64,000 nucleotides of DNA from JBFWWP01 sp050246115. GTDB taxonomy: Bacteria; Planctomycetota; UBA8108; UBA1146; JAJFFE01. Position numbers and translations under genes: made by a program. Every line of letters begins with the position of its first letter. The first letter of the stretch is position 1. Shown one piece after another: positions 55,568 through 62,546 of this stretch. The stretch is taken from assembly GCA_050246115.1 (NCBI GenBank), contig JBFWWP010000020.1, positions 53,073 through 117,072 on the forward strand. The letters run 5' to 3'. The notes below the pieces were generated by a model. That model did not search any database and was not told where the DNA came from. It saw only the letters and a list, made by a program, of their open reading frames with translations.

Positions 55568-58252
55568 TCAGGGTCGACGCATTCGGTTCTCGACCTCAAC
55601 GGCGCGCTGACCGAGCCGCGACGCACCCGACCGATCGCCGGGCCACCACTCGCAAAAGGTCTCCCACTCCGAAGCGGCCGCGTCGCGGTCTCGAAGATCG
55701 AGGTGCGCGTCGATTCTCTCGAGTCGAATCCAATACGCCAGCTCGGGCCAGTCAACGACCTCGAGATCGTCGGTGACCCACGGCATCGCGTCGAGTTCCC
55801 GAAGCGCTTCGGCCGATCGATCTGCCAAGCGTTCCTGTCGAGCGCGCGCGAGTCGCTCGAAGCCTGCTCTCCAACGCCCGAACGACGTCGGCTCGGCCGG
55901 CGCCGCAGAGACCAATGCCAGCGGGTCGGCGTCAATGTACTCGGTGAGAAACGCGGCCTTGGGATCCGCCGGATCCAAGCGCAGCGCGCTCGCGAGAAAC
56001 GTGCGCGTCGCGACCGCGTCGCCTCGCAACCACGCGATCGCGGCCAGAGCGCGCTCGGCCGCCCCCGGATCGAAGGGATCCCGAATGCCGCGCGCGACCG
56101 CCGCCGCTTCGTCGAACTCGCCGCCGATGGCGAGCGTCATGGCCGCGGCGGGAATGGCCGCGGCGTCGACGTAGCCCTGGCGCCGGGCGAGTTGCACGGC
56201 GCGCGTGAGTTTCCCGTTCGCGAGTTGAAACGGGATGCGCAAGAAGCTGCCCGGCGTGCGGTCATAGACGTCGAGTAGCCAGTCCGCGAGTTCGTCGTCG
56301 CCCGCCTCGGCACGCCCCACGAGACGCAGCAGGCGCCGCCGCAACACGACCTCCTCCCAGCTGGTGCCCCCGCGACCACGGAAGAACAGGAGCCGTTCCC
56401 CCGCGCGCACTGCGTCTCCGGCCCGAAGCGCGAGGTCCACCTCCAGAGCGAGCACCCGTGCGCTGGCGCCGGGGGTCTGGGTCAGACGCGCGCGGAGTTC
56501 TTCATCCGTCGTGTGCGGGTCCATCGCGGCGAGCACGAGGTCGACCGCACGCGCCGCGCGATGCGGTGCACCCCAACGGGCCCGGGGGTCCGTGCGGGGC
56601 GCGGCCAGGACCGCCGCGAGGACCGAACCGGGCCGCGAACGAATCTCGCGCCGAGCTTGAATGCGCGCGGCGGCGACTTGGTCCTGCCCCAAGAGGAGTG
56701 CCGCGGCAGCCCCCCATGCCTCCGCCTCCAAGAAGTACTTCCCCTCGCGCTGGGCTTCCTCGAACTCGACCGCTGCCGCCGCGAACTCGCCGGCCTCGAG
56801 CGCCCGCACGCCCGTGACGAAGCGCACCAGCGCCCGTTCGGACTCGCACAGGGTAGTGGCAACGCCGCCCGGGGCGCGCGACGGATCCGCGAGCGCCTGC
56901 GCCACCCGCAGCGCCAGCCGCACCGAGTCGGCATCGCTCAGTTCGAGCACGCCGTCGACTCCCACCGCCGCGAGCCCCGTCCGTGAAGCCGGGACCTGCA
57001 GCCGCGCGCGCCACTGGCCGTCGACGAACCCCCACTCCCCTTCGAGGATCACGTCCGTCGCTGCCGTCGCTGGCGTCGCGTCCGCGCCCGCGCGGTCATC
57101 GACCGCTAGCGCGAGCAGCGACGATCCCGGGTCGTCCTCGTGCAGAAACAGATTCACGAGGTCCGCGCCAAACTGGCTCGCGGAACTCACCTCCCCGAGC
57201 CCCGGATCCCGCAATGCGCCGACCCGGACCTCGGCTAGGCGCACCTGCGGCTGGCTCCCGAGCCCCCACCGCGCGGCCACGCTGCGGAGATCGTCCCGCA
57301 GCCACCAGCTCGCTGCACCGACGCCGAGGAGTCCGACGACCGCCACCCACCACCGGGCGCGCGACCGCGGCCGGGGCGCCCGGGGTTCGGAGTCGGCGCG
57401 CAACCGCAGCAGCCGCGCGAGTTCCGCCGCGCCCGGCCCACGATCCTCCGGGCGGCGCCGCAAGAGCGAGGCGATCACCGTCGCAATGGCCACCGGTGTC
57501 TCCGGCGCCACGACGCGTGGATCCTGCGGGGCCTCGGCAGACGCGAGCCGCGCGATCACCGTACGTTCGTTGCCGTCCGCGCCCCCGAACGGCAGCTCAC
57601 CCGTCGCCATCTCGTAGAACAGCACTCCCAGCGCGAACAGATCGCTCGCCTCGCTGCGACTCGCCCCCGTGAACAGTTCGGGGGCCATGTAGGCCGGGGT
57701 CCCCCACAGCTCGTGGTCGCGAGCCGCTCCGAGCGGTCGCGATAGACCGAAGTCGATCAGCTTCACGCTCCCGTTCCCCGCGAGGACCACGTTGTCCGCC
57801 TTGAGGTCGCCGTGGACGAGCGCATGCTCGTGCGCGTGGGCCACAGCCGCTGCGATGTCGCGTGCCACGCGCGCAAACTCCGCCGGCGCCAAGGGACCGC
57901 GCCGCAGTCGCGCGCGCAAGGTCTCCCCCTCGACCCACTCGAACGCAATGAAGGATGCCGCCGAACGCTCGTCGAAGCCCGCTTGGTAGACGTTCGCGAT
58001 GGCCGGATGCTTCAGGGTCGAGACCGCACGTGCTTCTTCGAGGAGCGAGAGCGCATGCGTCGACTCGGCGAGCACCTTCAACGCGACCGTCCGCTTCAGG
58101 GTCTCGTCGACCGCGCGAAACACCCGCGCGTTCGCGCCCTCGTGGACCAACGCCTCGAGGCGATACTGCGCGATCACGTGAGGACGGTTCGGCGGGTCGT
58201 CCGGTGGGTCCCCGGACGGGTCGTCGTGTGAGCCAGCGGGTCGGGGTGTCAT
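55568..58252 (-). CDS. Ser/Thr protein kinase with membrane helix and helical C-terminus
   Basis: 894 residues. Kinase domain ~30-290: glycine-loop VHEGANARVFRAV, ATP lysine Lys59 in VALKVL, catalytic loop HGDLKADN (147-154, Gly instead of Arg before Asp149), DFG 167-169 and WGTPAYMAPELF. One membrane helix ~300-316 (WWVAVVGLLGVGAASWWL) leads to a large outer region rich in TPR-like helices (~330-890). HGDLK replaces HRDLK, so activation-loop phosphorylation may not be needed (non-RD type). ATG overlaps the stop of the ATP-grasp gene (ATGA), so the two are coupled. Confidence 0.88.
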   Translation of the reverse strand: MTPRPAGSHDDPSGDPPDDPPNRPHVIAQYRLEALVHEGANARVFRAVDETLKRTVALKVLAESTHALSLLEEARAVSTLKHPAIANVYQAGFDERSAASFIAFEWVEGETLRARLRRGPLAPAEFARVARDIAAAVAHAHEHALVHGDLKADNVVLAGNGSVKLIDFGLSRPLGAARDHELWGTPAYMAPELFTGASRSEASDLFALGVLFYEMATGELPFGGADGNERTVIARLASAEAPQDPRVVAPETPVAIATVIASLLRRRPEDRGPGAAELARLLRLRADSEPRAPRPRSRARWWVAVVGLLGVGAASWWLRDDLRSVAARWGLGSQPQVRLAEVRVGALRDPGLGEVSSASQFGADLVNLFLHEDDPGSSLLALAVDDRAGADATPATAATDVILEGEWGFVDGQWRARLQVPASRTGLAAVGVDGVLELSDADSVRLALRVAQALADPSRAPGGVATTLCESERALVRFVTGVRALEAGEFAAAAVEFEEAQREGKYFLEAEAWGAAAALLLGQDQVAAARIQARREIRSRPGSVLAAVLAAPRTDPRARWGAPHRAARAVDLVLAAMDPHTTDEELRARLTQTPGASARVLALEVDLALRAGDAVRAGERLLFFRGRGGTSWEEVVLRRRLLRLVGRAEAGDDELADWLLDVYDRTPGSFLRIPFQLANGKLTRAVQLARRQGYVDAAAIPAAAMTLAIGGEFDEAAAVARGIRDPFDPGAAERALAAIAWLRGDAVATRTFLASALRLDPADPKAAFLTEYIDADPLALVSAAPAEPTSFGRWRAGFERLARARQERLADRSAEALRELDAMPWVTDDLEVVDWPELAYWIRLERIDAHLDLRDRDAAASEWETFCEWWPGDRSGASRLGQRAVEVENRMRRP

Positions 58253-59142
58253 GCGGGATCGCCTGCGAGCGCGTGCATGACGAGCGCCGCGACATCGACG
58301 CCGGTCGCCTTCTCCAACCCCTCCCAGCCGGGCGAAGGGTTGACCTCGAGCACCACCAGATCCCCCGGACGGCGTTCGACTAGGTCCACGCCCGCGAAAC
58401 GCAGGCCCAGCACGCCCGCCGCCGCGACGGCGAGAGCACGGGCCGCAGGCGTCGTCGCCAGCGGCTCGGCGATCGCACCGCGATGAACGTTGCTGCGAAA
58501 GCCGCCTGCCGGGGGGCGGCGACGCACGGCGCCGACCACCGCGCCATCGAGCACGAGCAAACGTTGGTCTCCAGCGACTGCGGCCGTGAGGAACTCCTGC
58601 ACCAACACTTCTTGCCCCGCGCAGATGAGCCCCTCCAGAACCGATGCTGCCGACGTGCGTCCCAAAGCCAACATCACCCCACGCCCTTGAGCACCGTGGA
58701 CCGGCTTGATGACGACATCCGAGGCACCACTCGCTTGGTCGAGATCGGCCAGTACGGTGTCGATACGGTCCAGGTCCTTCACCAACACCGAATGCGGGAC
58801 GGGGAGTCCCTGAGCCGAGAGCCGGAGCAAAGACCGAAACTTGTCGCGGGCTCGCTCGATGCCAACACTGGTGTTGAGAGGCCGCACCCCGAGGGCTTCG
58901 AGCACTTGCAACTGCGTCAGTGCGAACTCGGCGTGAAACGACCCGACTCGGGCGATCACTGCCTCGGGAAGGCGCGCGAGCGGTTCGTGGGTCAACCCGT
59001 AGATCGGAGCGCCAGCGCCGATGCGCGACCAACCCAGCAGGATGGGGAGCCATTGCATCGCGTGGCCACTGGCGGCTCCTTGCTCGAGGAGTCGGCGAGT
59101 GCAGTAGTAGGTCTCGCAGCGAGAAAGGACGGCGACTCTCAC
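58249..59142 (-). CDS. RimK-like ATP-grasp ligase
   Basis: 297 residues. Pre-ATP-grasp domain MRVAVLSRCETYYCTRRL..., ATP-binding strands VVIKPVHGAQGRGVM (~165) and VLVQEFL, and the metal-binding end DLVVLEVNPSPGWEGLE. Family members add glutamate or other amino acids to proteins or cofactors (RimK on ribosomal protein S6; MptN, CofF). The start is taken as GTG 59142; TTG two codons earlier is possible. Overlap with the kinase gene links the two in one transcript; a shared target is speculative. Confidence 0.85.
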   Translation of the reverse strand: MRVAVLSRCETYYCTRRLLEQGAASGHAMQWLPILLGWSRIGAGAPIYGLTHEPLARLPEAVIARVGSFHAEFALTQLQVLEALGVRPLNTSVGIERARDKFRSLLRLSAQGLPVPHSVLVKDLDRIDTVLADLDQASGASDVVIKPVHGAQGRGVMLALGRTSAASVLEGLICAGQEVLVQEFLTAAVAGDQRLLVLDGAVVGAVRRRPPAGGFRSNVHRGAIAEPLATTPAARALAVAAAGVLGLRFAGVDLVERRPGDLVVLEVNPSPGWEGLEKATGVDVAALVMHALAGDPA

Positions 59143-59272
59143 GAGCAATCCACGTTTCGGTTCAGCGCGTCGGGATGGAGGTCTCGGCGTTCATTCCAGA
59201 AGTCCGGCGCAGACTCGCAGCGGCTCGCGCCGGGATCCGACCCAACCCGCGCTCGTCGCCATGACCCGGGCT

Positions 59273-59836
59273 TCACCCGGGAACCGAGTCGTACTTGGTG
59301 GTCGACGGTCGGCGCGCCGCCGTTTCCAGCTGGTAGATGTTGAACTCCTTGATCTCGACCCCATAGCAATGCAGCGTGACCGAGACCTGATCCGGGCTCG
59401 GATTCTCCATCCGATGCACGTCCGCCCACGGTGGGAAAATCGTCAACGCCGACCCCTCGTGCGTCACGGCCGCTCCGGTCATGGTCAGTCGATCTCGGTC
59501 GCCATCGCGCTGGACGATGTAGTTCACGAAACGCATCTGGTTGCGGACGACTCCGTACACGCCCCAACTCGGGTGATCATGGATCGGGGTACCCTGACCC
59601 GGCTTCCAAACCAGGGCCAGCAGGCAGAATCGATTGTTCGGATCGCAGTGAATGAGGTGGCGCGCGTAGGACGAGGTCCCGGGCACGAAGCGCGACAGGT
59701 CGAGTTGGTCCCGGGTCCGTAGCGTCCGTTCGATGATGTCGAGCGCCCCCAGGACGCGCGCTTCGGCGCCGGTCCGTGTCTCCACCATGTGGGTCAGCTC
59801 GCCCACGCAATCCGCAAAGGTCGCAATTCCGCCCAT
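59273..59836 (-). CDS. cdo: cysteine dioxygenase type I
   Basis: 187 residues, cupin fold. Converts L-cysteine to cysteine sulfinic acid with Fe(II) and O2. The first cupin motif reads PGQGTPIHDHPSWGVYGVV with two metal His; the third His is in ADVHRMENP. The Cys-Tyr crosslink position of the mammalian enzyme cannot be placed with certainty. AAGGGG lies before the ATG. Divergent from the universal stress protein gene. Confidence 0.9.
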   Translation of the reverse strand: MGGIATFADCVGELTHMVETRTGAEARVLGALDIIERTLRTRDQLDLSRFVPGTSSYARHLIHCDPNNRFCLLALVWKPGQGTPIHDHPSWGVYGVVRNQMRFVNYIVQRDGDRDRLTMTGAAVTHEGSALTIFPPWADVHRMENPSPDQVSVTLHCYGVEIKEFNIYQLETAARRPSTTKYDSVPG

Positions 59837-59936
59837 CCGCCAACCCCTTCCACCGTACTGCCGATCGCACGCCGACCCTACTGCGCTCGAACATCCGGCG
59901 CGCGGCAATGTCCGTCCCAATGCGAGCCGTCTCCAG

Positions 59937-59942
59937 TATAAT
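59937..59942 (+). promoter_or_regulatory. TATAAT -10 element
   Basis: A perfect TATAAT 53 bp upstream of the universal stress protein ATG, in the 158-bp divergent region with the cysteine dioxygenase gene. No good -35 at 16-18 bp spacing; stands out in otherwise GC-rich DNA. Confidence 0.45.
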
Positions 59943-59994
59943 CCAAGGCGACCGCGCAGTTGAACCGGTTGCACCGTTCGAAAGCAGGGAATCC

Positions 59995-60450
59995 ATGAAA
60001 GTCGCGCGCATCCTGCTGCCCACCGACTTCTCGCCAACCGCCGCCTCGGCCTTCGAGCCCGCGGCTTCGCTCGCCGATCGTTGGGGAGCGACGATCGACC
60101 TCCTGCACGTCCTCGAAGACTTCCCCGTACTCCCCGCCATTAGCTTCGAGCACCTTCCGACCTTGCCCTCGGAGGCGGTTCACGAGCAGGCCGAGGCGCA
60201 GGCCCAGATGCAGCTCGCGAACCTGCTCACGAGTCAGCTGCCGGTCGCGGTGCGGGGTCAGGCCCGCGTCGAGCGGGGGAGCCCAGCGGCCGAGATCATC
60301 CGTTGCGCCACCCAGCACGGCTACGACTTGATCGTCATGTCTACCCACGGGCACACGGGCCTCAAACACGTGGTCCTCGGGAGCGTGACGCAGAAGGTCG
60401 TGCAGCAGGCTCCGTGTCCGGTCCTCTCGGTGCGCGCCCCGGCGGACTGA
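59995..60450 (+). CDS. universal stress protein (UspA family)
   Basis: 151 residues, single Usp domain: KVARILLPTDFSPTAASAFEPAASLA at the N-terminus, and the ATP-binding signature VMSTHGHTGLKHVVLGSVTQKVV (G-2x-G-9x-G[S/T] type) near residue 113, so probably ATP-binding. Cytoplasmic stress-response protein. GCAGGGA precedes the ATG, TATAAT 53 bp upstream. Confidence 0.93.
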   Translation: MKVARILLPTDFSPTAASAFEPAASLADRWGATIDLLHVLEDFPVLPAISFEHLPTLPSEAVHEQAEAQAQMQLANLLTSQLPVAVRGQARVERGSPAAEIIRCATQHGYDLIVMSTHGHTGLKHVVLGSVTQKVVQQAPCPVLSVRAPAD

Positions 60451-60625
60451 CCCAGACCCGTCGCTCCACGAGGTCGACCAACCTCCCGCTTGCGGGCCCG
60501 TCGCGGTCGTCACTCCCCTTTCAGCGACCGCGCACGACCGCTATGCTCGTGCGGCTCATCGCGGGACGACCTCGGGAAGGACCAACACCCCCGGGCCCGC
60601 GTCACCCAGGGACGAGAGGCGTTTC

Positions 60626-60955
60626 GTGGAGTTCTTGCAGCGCCTGCCGATTCGCTTCGCGGACGTCGANNNNNNNNNNNNNNNNNNNNNNNNNNNNNNN
60701 NNNNNNNNNNNNNNNNNNNNNNNNNNNNNNNNNNNNNNNNNNNNNNNNNNNNNNNNNNNNNNNNNNNNNATCGCGGTCTCCGTGAGTCGACTCGGAACGA
60801 CTTCCCTCGACTTCCGGTTCGAGGCCCGGAGCGGGGCGCATGCGGCAGCGTGGGCGGTCGTCACCAAAGTCTGCGTCGACCTCGACACGCTGCGGCCCAC
60901 CCCCCTGCCCGCCGACCTGCGGGCGGTGGTCGAGCGCTACCGGGTGGCGCCATGA
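60626..60955 (+). CDS. 4HBT-type acyl-CoA thioesterase, interrupted by assembly gap
   Basis: The GTG at 60626 (GAGAGG upstream) opens EFLQRLPIRFADVD, the start of a hotdog thioesterase; after 100 N the end of such a protein follows (IAVSVSRLGTTSLDFRFEA ... LPADLRAVVERYR). About 77 residues are visible of a usual 130-140, so ~60 residues, including the catalytic GHVNN-type segment, lie in the gap, which is really nearer 180 bp. Its TGA overlaps the queE ATG. Confidence 0.8.
   Translation: MEFLQRLPIRFADVXXXXXXXXXXXXXXXXXXXXXXXXXXXXXXXXXXIAVSVSRLGTTSLDFRFEARSGAHAAAWAVVTKVCVDLDTLRPTPLPADLRAVVERYRVAP
60670..60769. other. assembly gap, 100 N
   Basis: Exactly 100 N, the conventional placeholder for a scaffold join of unknown size, inside the thioesterase gene. 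Translation across it is meaningless. Confidence 0.99.
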
Positions 60956-61593
60956 GTCACGTCCGGATCACCGAGGTGTATGCTTCCGTGCAAGGAGAGT
61001 CCTCGTACGCGGGGCAACCGTGCGTGTTCGTCCGGCTCACCGGGTGTCCGCTTCGCTGCCGCTGGTGTGACACGTCGTACGCGTTCTCGGGAGGCGAGAC
61101 CGTGCCCATCACCGAGGTCGTCGAACGAGCCGCGGGCTTCGGACTCGAACTCGTGGAAGTGACCGGCGGCGAACCGTTGGCGCAACGCGGAGCCGCCGAG
61201 CTGCTGGCGCAGCTCGCCGACCGCTTCCCGCGCGTGCTCCTCGAAACCTCGGGCGCGCTGCCGATCGACGGCCTGGACCCGCGCATCGTGATCATTCTCG
61301 ATCTGAAAGCTCCGGGTAGCGGTGAGTCCCACCGCAATCACTGGCCGAACCTCGGCAAGCTCAAGCCCATCGACGAGCTCAAGATCGTCATCGCCGATCG
61401 CGCGGACTACGAGTGGAGCCGGCAAGTCCTCGCCGATCGACCGCTCCCGAAGGTCCCGATCCACTTCTCGCCGGTCCACGGAGTGCTCGACCCGAAGGTT
61501 CTGGTGGAGTGGATCCTCGCCGACCGCCTGCCGGTGCGACTGCAGCTGCAGCAGCACAAGTACATCTGGGACCCACAGACCAAAGGAGTCTGA
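60952..61593 (+). CDS. queE: 7-carboxy-7-deazaguanine synthase
   Basis: QueE, 213 residues. Radical SAM enzyme that contracts 6-carboxy-tetrahydropterin to 7-carboxy-7-deazaguanine in queuosine/7-deazaguanine synthesis. Cluster motif CPLRCRWC (CxxxCxxC, ~residue 32), VYASVQGESSYAGQPC at the N-terminus, EVTGGEPLAQ, and the end LQLQQHKYIWDP. ATGA overlap with the thioesterase, 3 bp before queD. Confidence 0.95.
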   Translation: MSHVRITEVYASVQGESSYAGQPCVFVRLTGCPLRCRWCDTSYAFSGGETVPITEVVERAAGFGLELVEVTGGEPLAQRGAAELLAQLADRFPRVLLETSGALPIDGLDPRIVIILDLKAPGSGESHRNHWPNLGKLKPIDELKIVIADRADYEWSRQVLADRPLPKVPIHFSPVHGVLDPKVLVEWILADRLPVRLQLQQHKYIWDPQTKGV

Positions 61594-61596
61594 CGC

Positions 61597-61977
61597 ATGG
61601 CGGAGATCCTGGAGCTCACCCACACGTTTCGCTTCGAGGCCGCGCACCTCCTCCCGCGCTTGCCGGACTCACACAAGTGCCGGCGGCTGCACGGTCACTC
61701 CTTCATCGTCGACGTCGTGCTGCGCGGCCCGCTCGACCCGGACCTGGGATGGCTGGTGGATTTTGGGGAAGTGCGCCGGCTCGTGGAACCGATCCGCGAT
61801 CAGCTCGACCATCGCTACCTGAACGAGATCCCCGGCCTCGACAACCCCACTTCGGAGCAGATTGCCATCTGGATTTGGGCGCGGCTGGTTCCGGGAATCC
61901 CTCTTCTCGCCGCGGTCACGGTCCGTGAGACCTGCAACAATTCGTGCACCTACCGCGGCCCGTCGACCGACTCGTAA
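61597..61977 (+). CDS. queD: 6-carboxy-5,6,7,8-tetrahydropterin synthase
   Basis: QueD, 126 residues, T-fold. Zinc His ligands in FRFEAAHLL and CRRLHGHSF; catalytic Cys at HKC (~residue 28), DFGEVRRLV, LDHRYLNEI, and the C-terminal Glu in VTVRETCNNSC. Makes the substrate of QueE from dihydroneopterin triphosphate, three bases downstream of queE. No queC or queF in the window. Confidence 0.95.
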   Translation: MAEILELTHTFRFEAAHLLPRLPDSHKCRRLHGHSFIVDVVLRGPLDPDLGWLVDFGEVRRLVEPIRDQLDHRYLNEIPGLDNPTSEQIAIWIWARLVPGIPLLAAVTVRETCNNSCTYRGPSTDS

Positions 61978-62189
61978 GCTGACCGTGCCAAGCGGCTTCC
62001 GTGTTTTCGACAAAGGCGGCCCTGACTTCCGACCGAAGCACACCTAAGATCAGCCCCGTGGTTCGTGGGAAGCGTCCCCCAAGGGAAGCGCAGGCCGGTG
62101 GTCGGTCTGCGAGTTCCGGGATGCGGAGAAGGGAGCAGAGCGAGCAGATCGGGCGGGAAGGCCCACAACAGAAAAACCGCAGCACGGTT
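61978..62189. other. region between queD and glmS ribozyme
   Basis: 212 bp without a gene; should hold the glmS promoter, since the ribozyme transcript must start here or run through from queD. No clear -10/-35 seen. Confidence 0.35.
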
Positions 62190-62323
62190 AGCGCCAGGAC
62201 TCGTCGTACCCACGACGAGTCGACGAGGAGTGGGTGATCGAAAGACTCGGCGGATGCCCACCGGCTGATCTCGGCCCGACCGAAGCCCAAAACCCGGGAG
62301 CGATCCCGGCCCAATCGCTTCGG
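62190..62323 (+). ncRNA. glmS ribozyme (glucosamine-6-phosphate riboswitch)
   Basis: Self-cleaving leader RNA of glmS. The cleavage site is expected between A62190 and G62191 in TTA/GCGCC. P1: GACTCGTCGT/ACGACGAGTC (62198-62221, loop ACCC). Conserved core GACGAGGA, then GTGGG (62230-62234) pairing CCCAC (62257-62261) around ATCGAA...CGGCGGATG; CGCC (62192-62195) can pair GGCG (62249-62252). P3 GGCTG/CGGCC (62263-62276). P4 CCGAAGC/GCTTCGG (62280-62286, 62317-62323) encloses AAAACC and a CCGGGA/TCCCGG hairpin with GCGA loop. High glucosamine-6-phosphate triggers cleavage and mRNA loss, so GlmS product feeds back. It lies 223 bp before the glmS ATG. Confidence 0.92.
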
Positions 62324-62546
62324 AGAGATCCTTCCCCCTGCTATGCCCTGACGAGACGACGTGGGTGCCGATCGCGCACGTTCGCGATGCGGGCACTCGT
62401 GGCGTCATCGTGACGCGCCGATTCCCATCATCGGCAGCGGGCTCGACGCGACCCTCTCGGCGTCCTCCAGGACGAGACCGAGGTGCGCCGGCAGCGACCT
62501 TTCGTGTCGCCGCCGGTGGTTCGCCTACGAGGAAGGACTCACGCAC

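Noticed and set aside
60490..61593. Long frame reading across the N gap into queE
   Set aside because: The gap length is arbitrary, and queE starts cleanly at the ATG 60952.
62198..62221. Perfect 10-bp hairpin as a transcription terminator before glmS
   Set aside because: It is followed by conserved glmS ribozyme core sequence and takes the P1 position; no U-tract.
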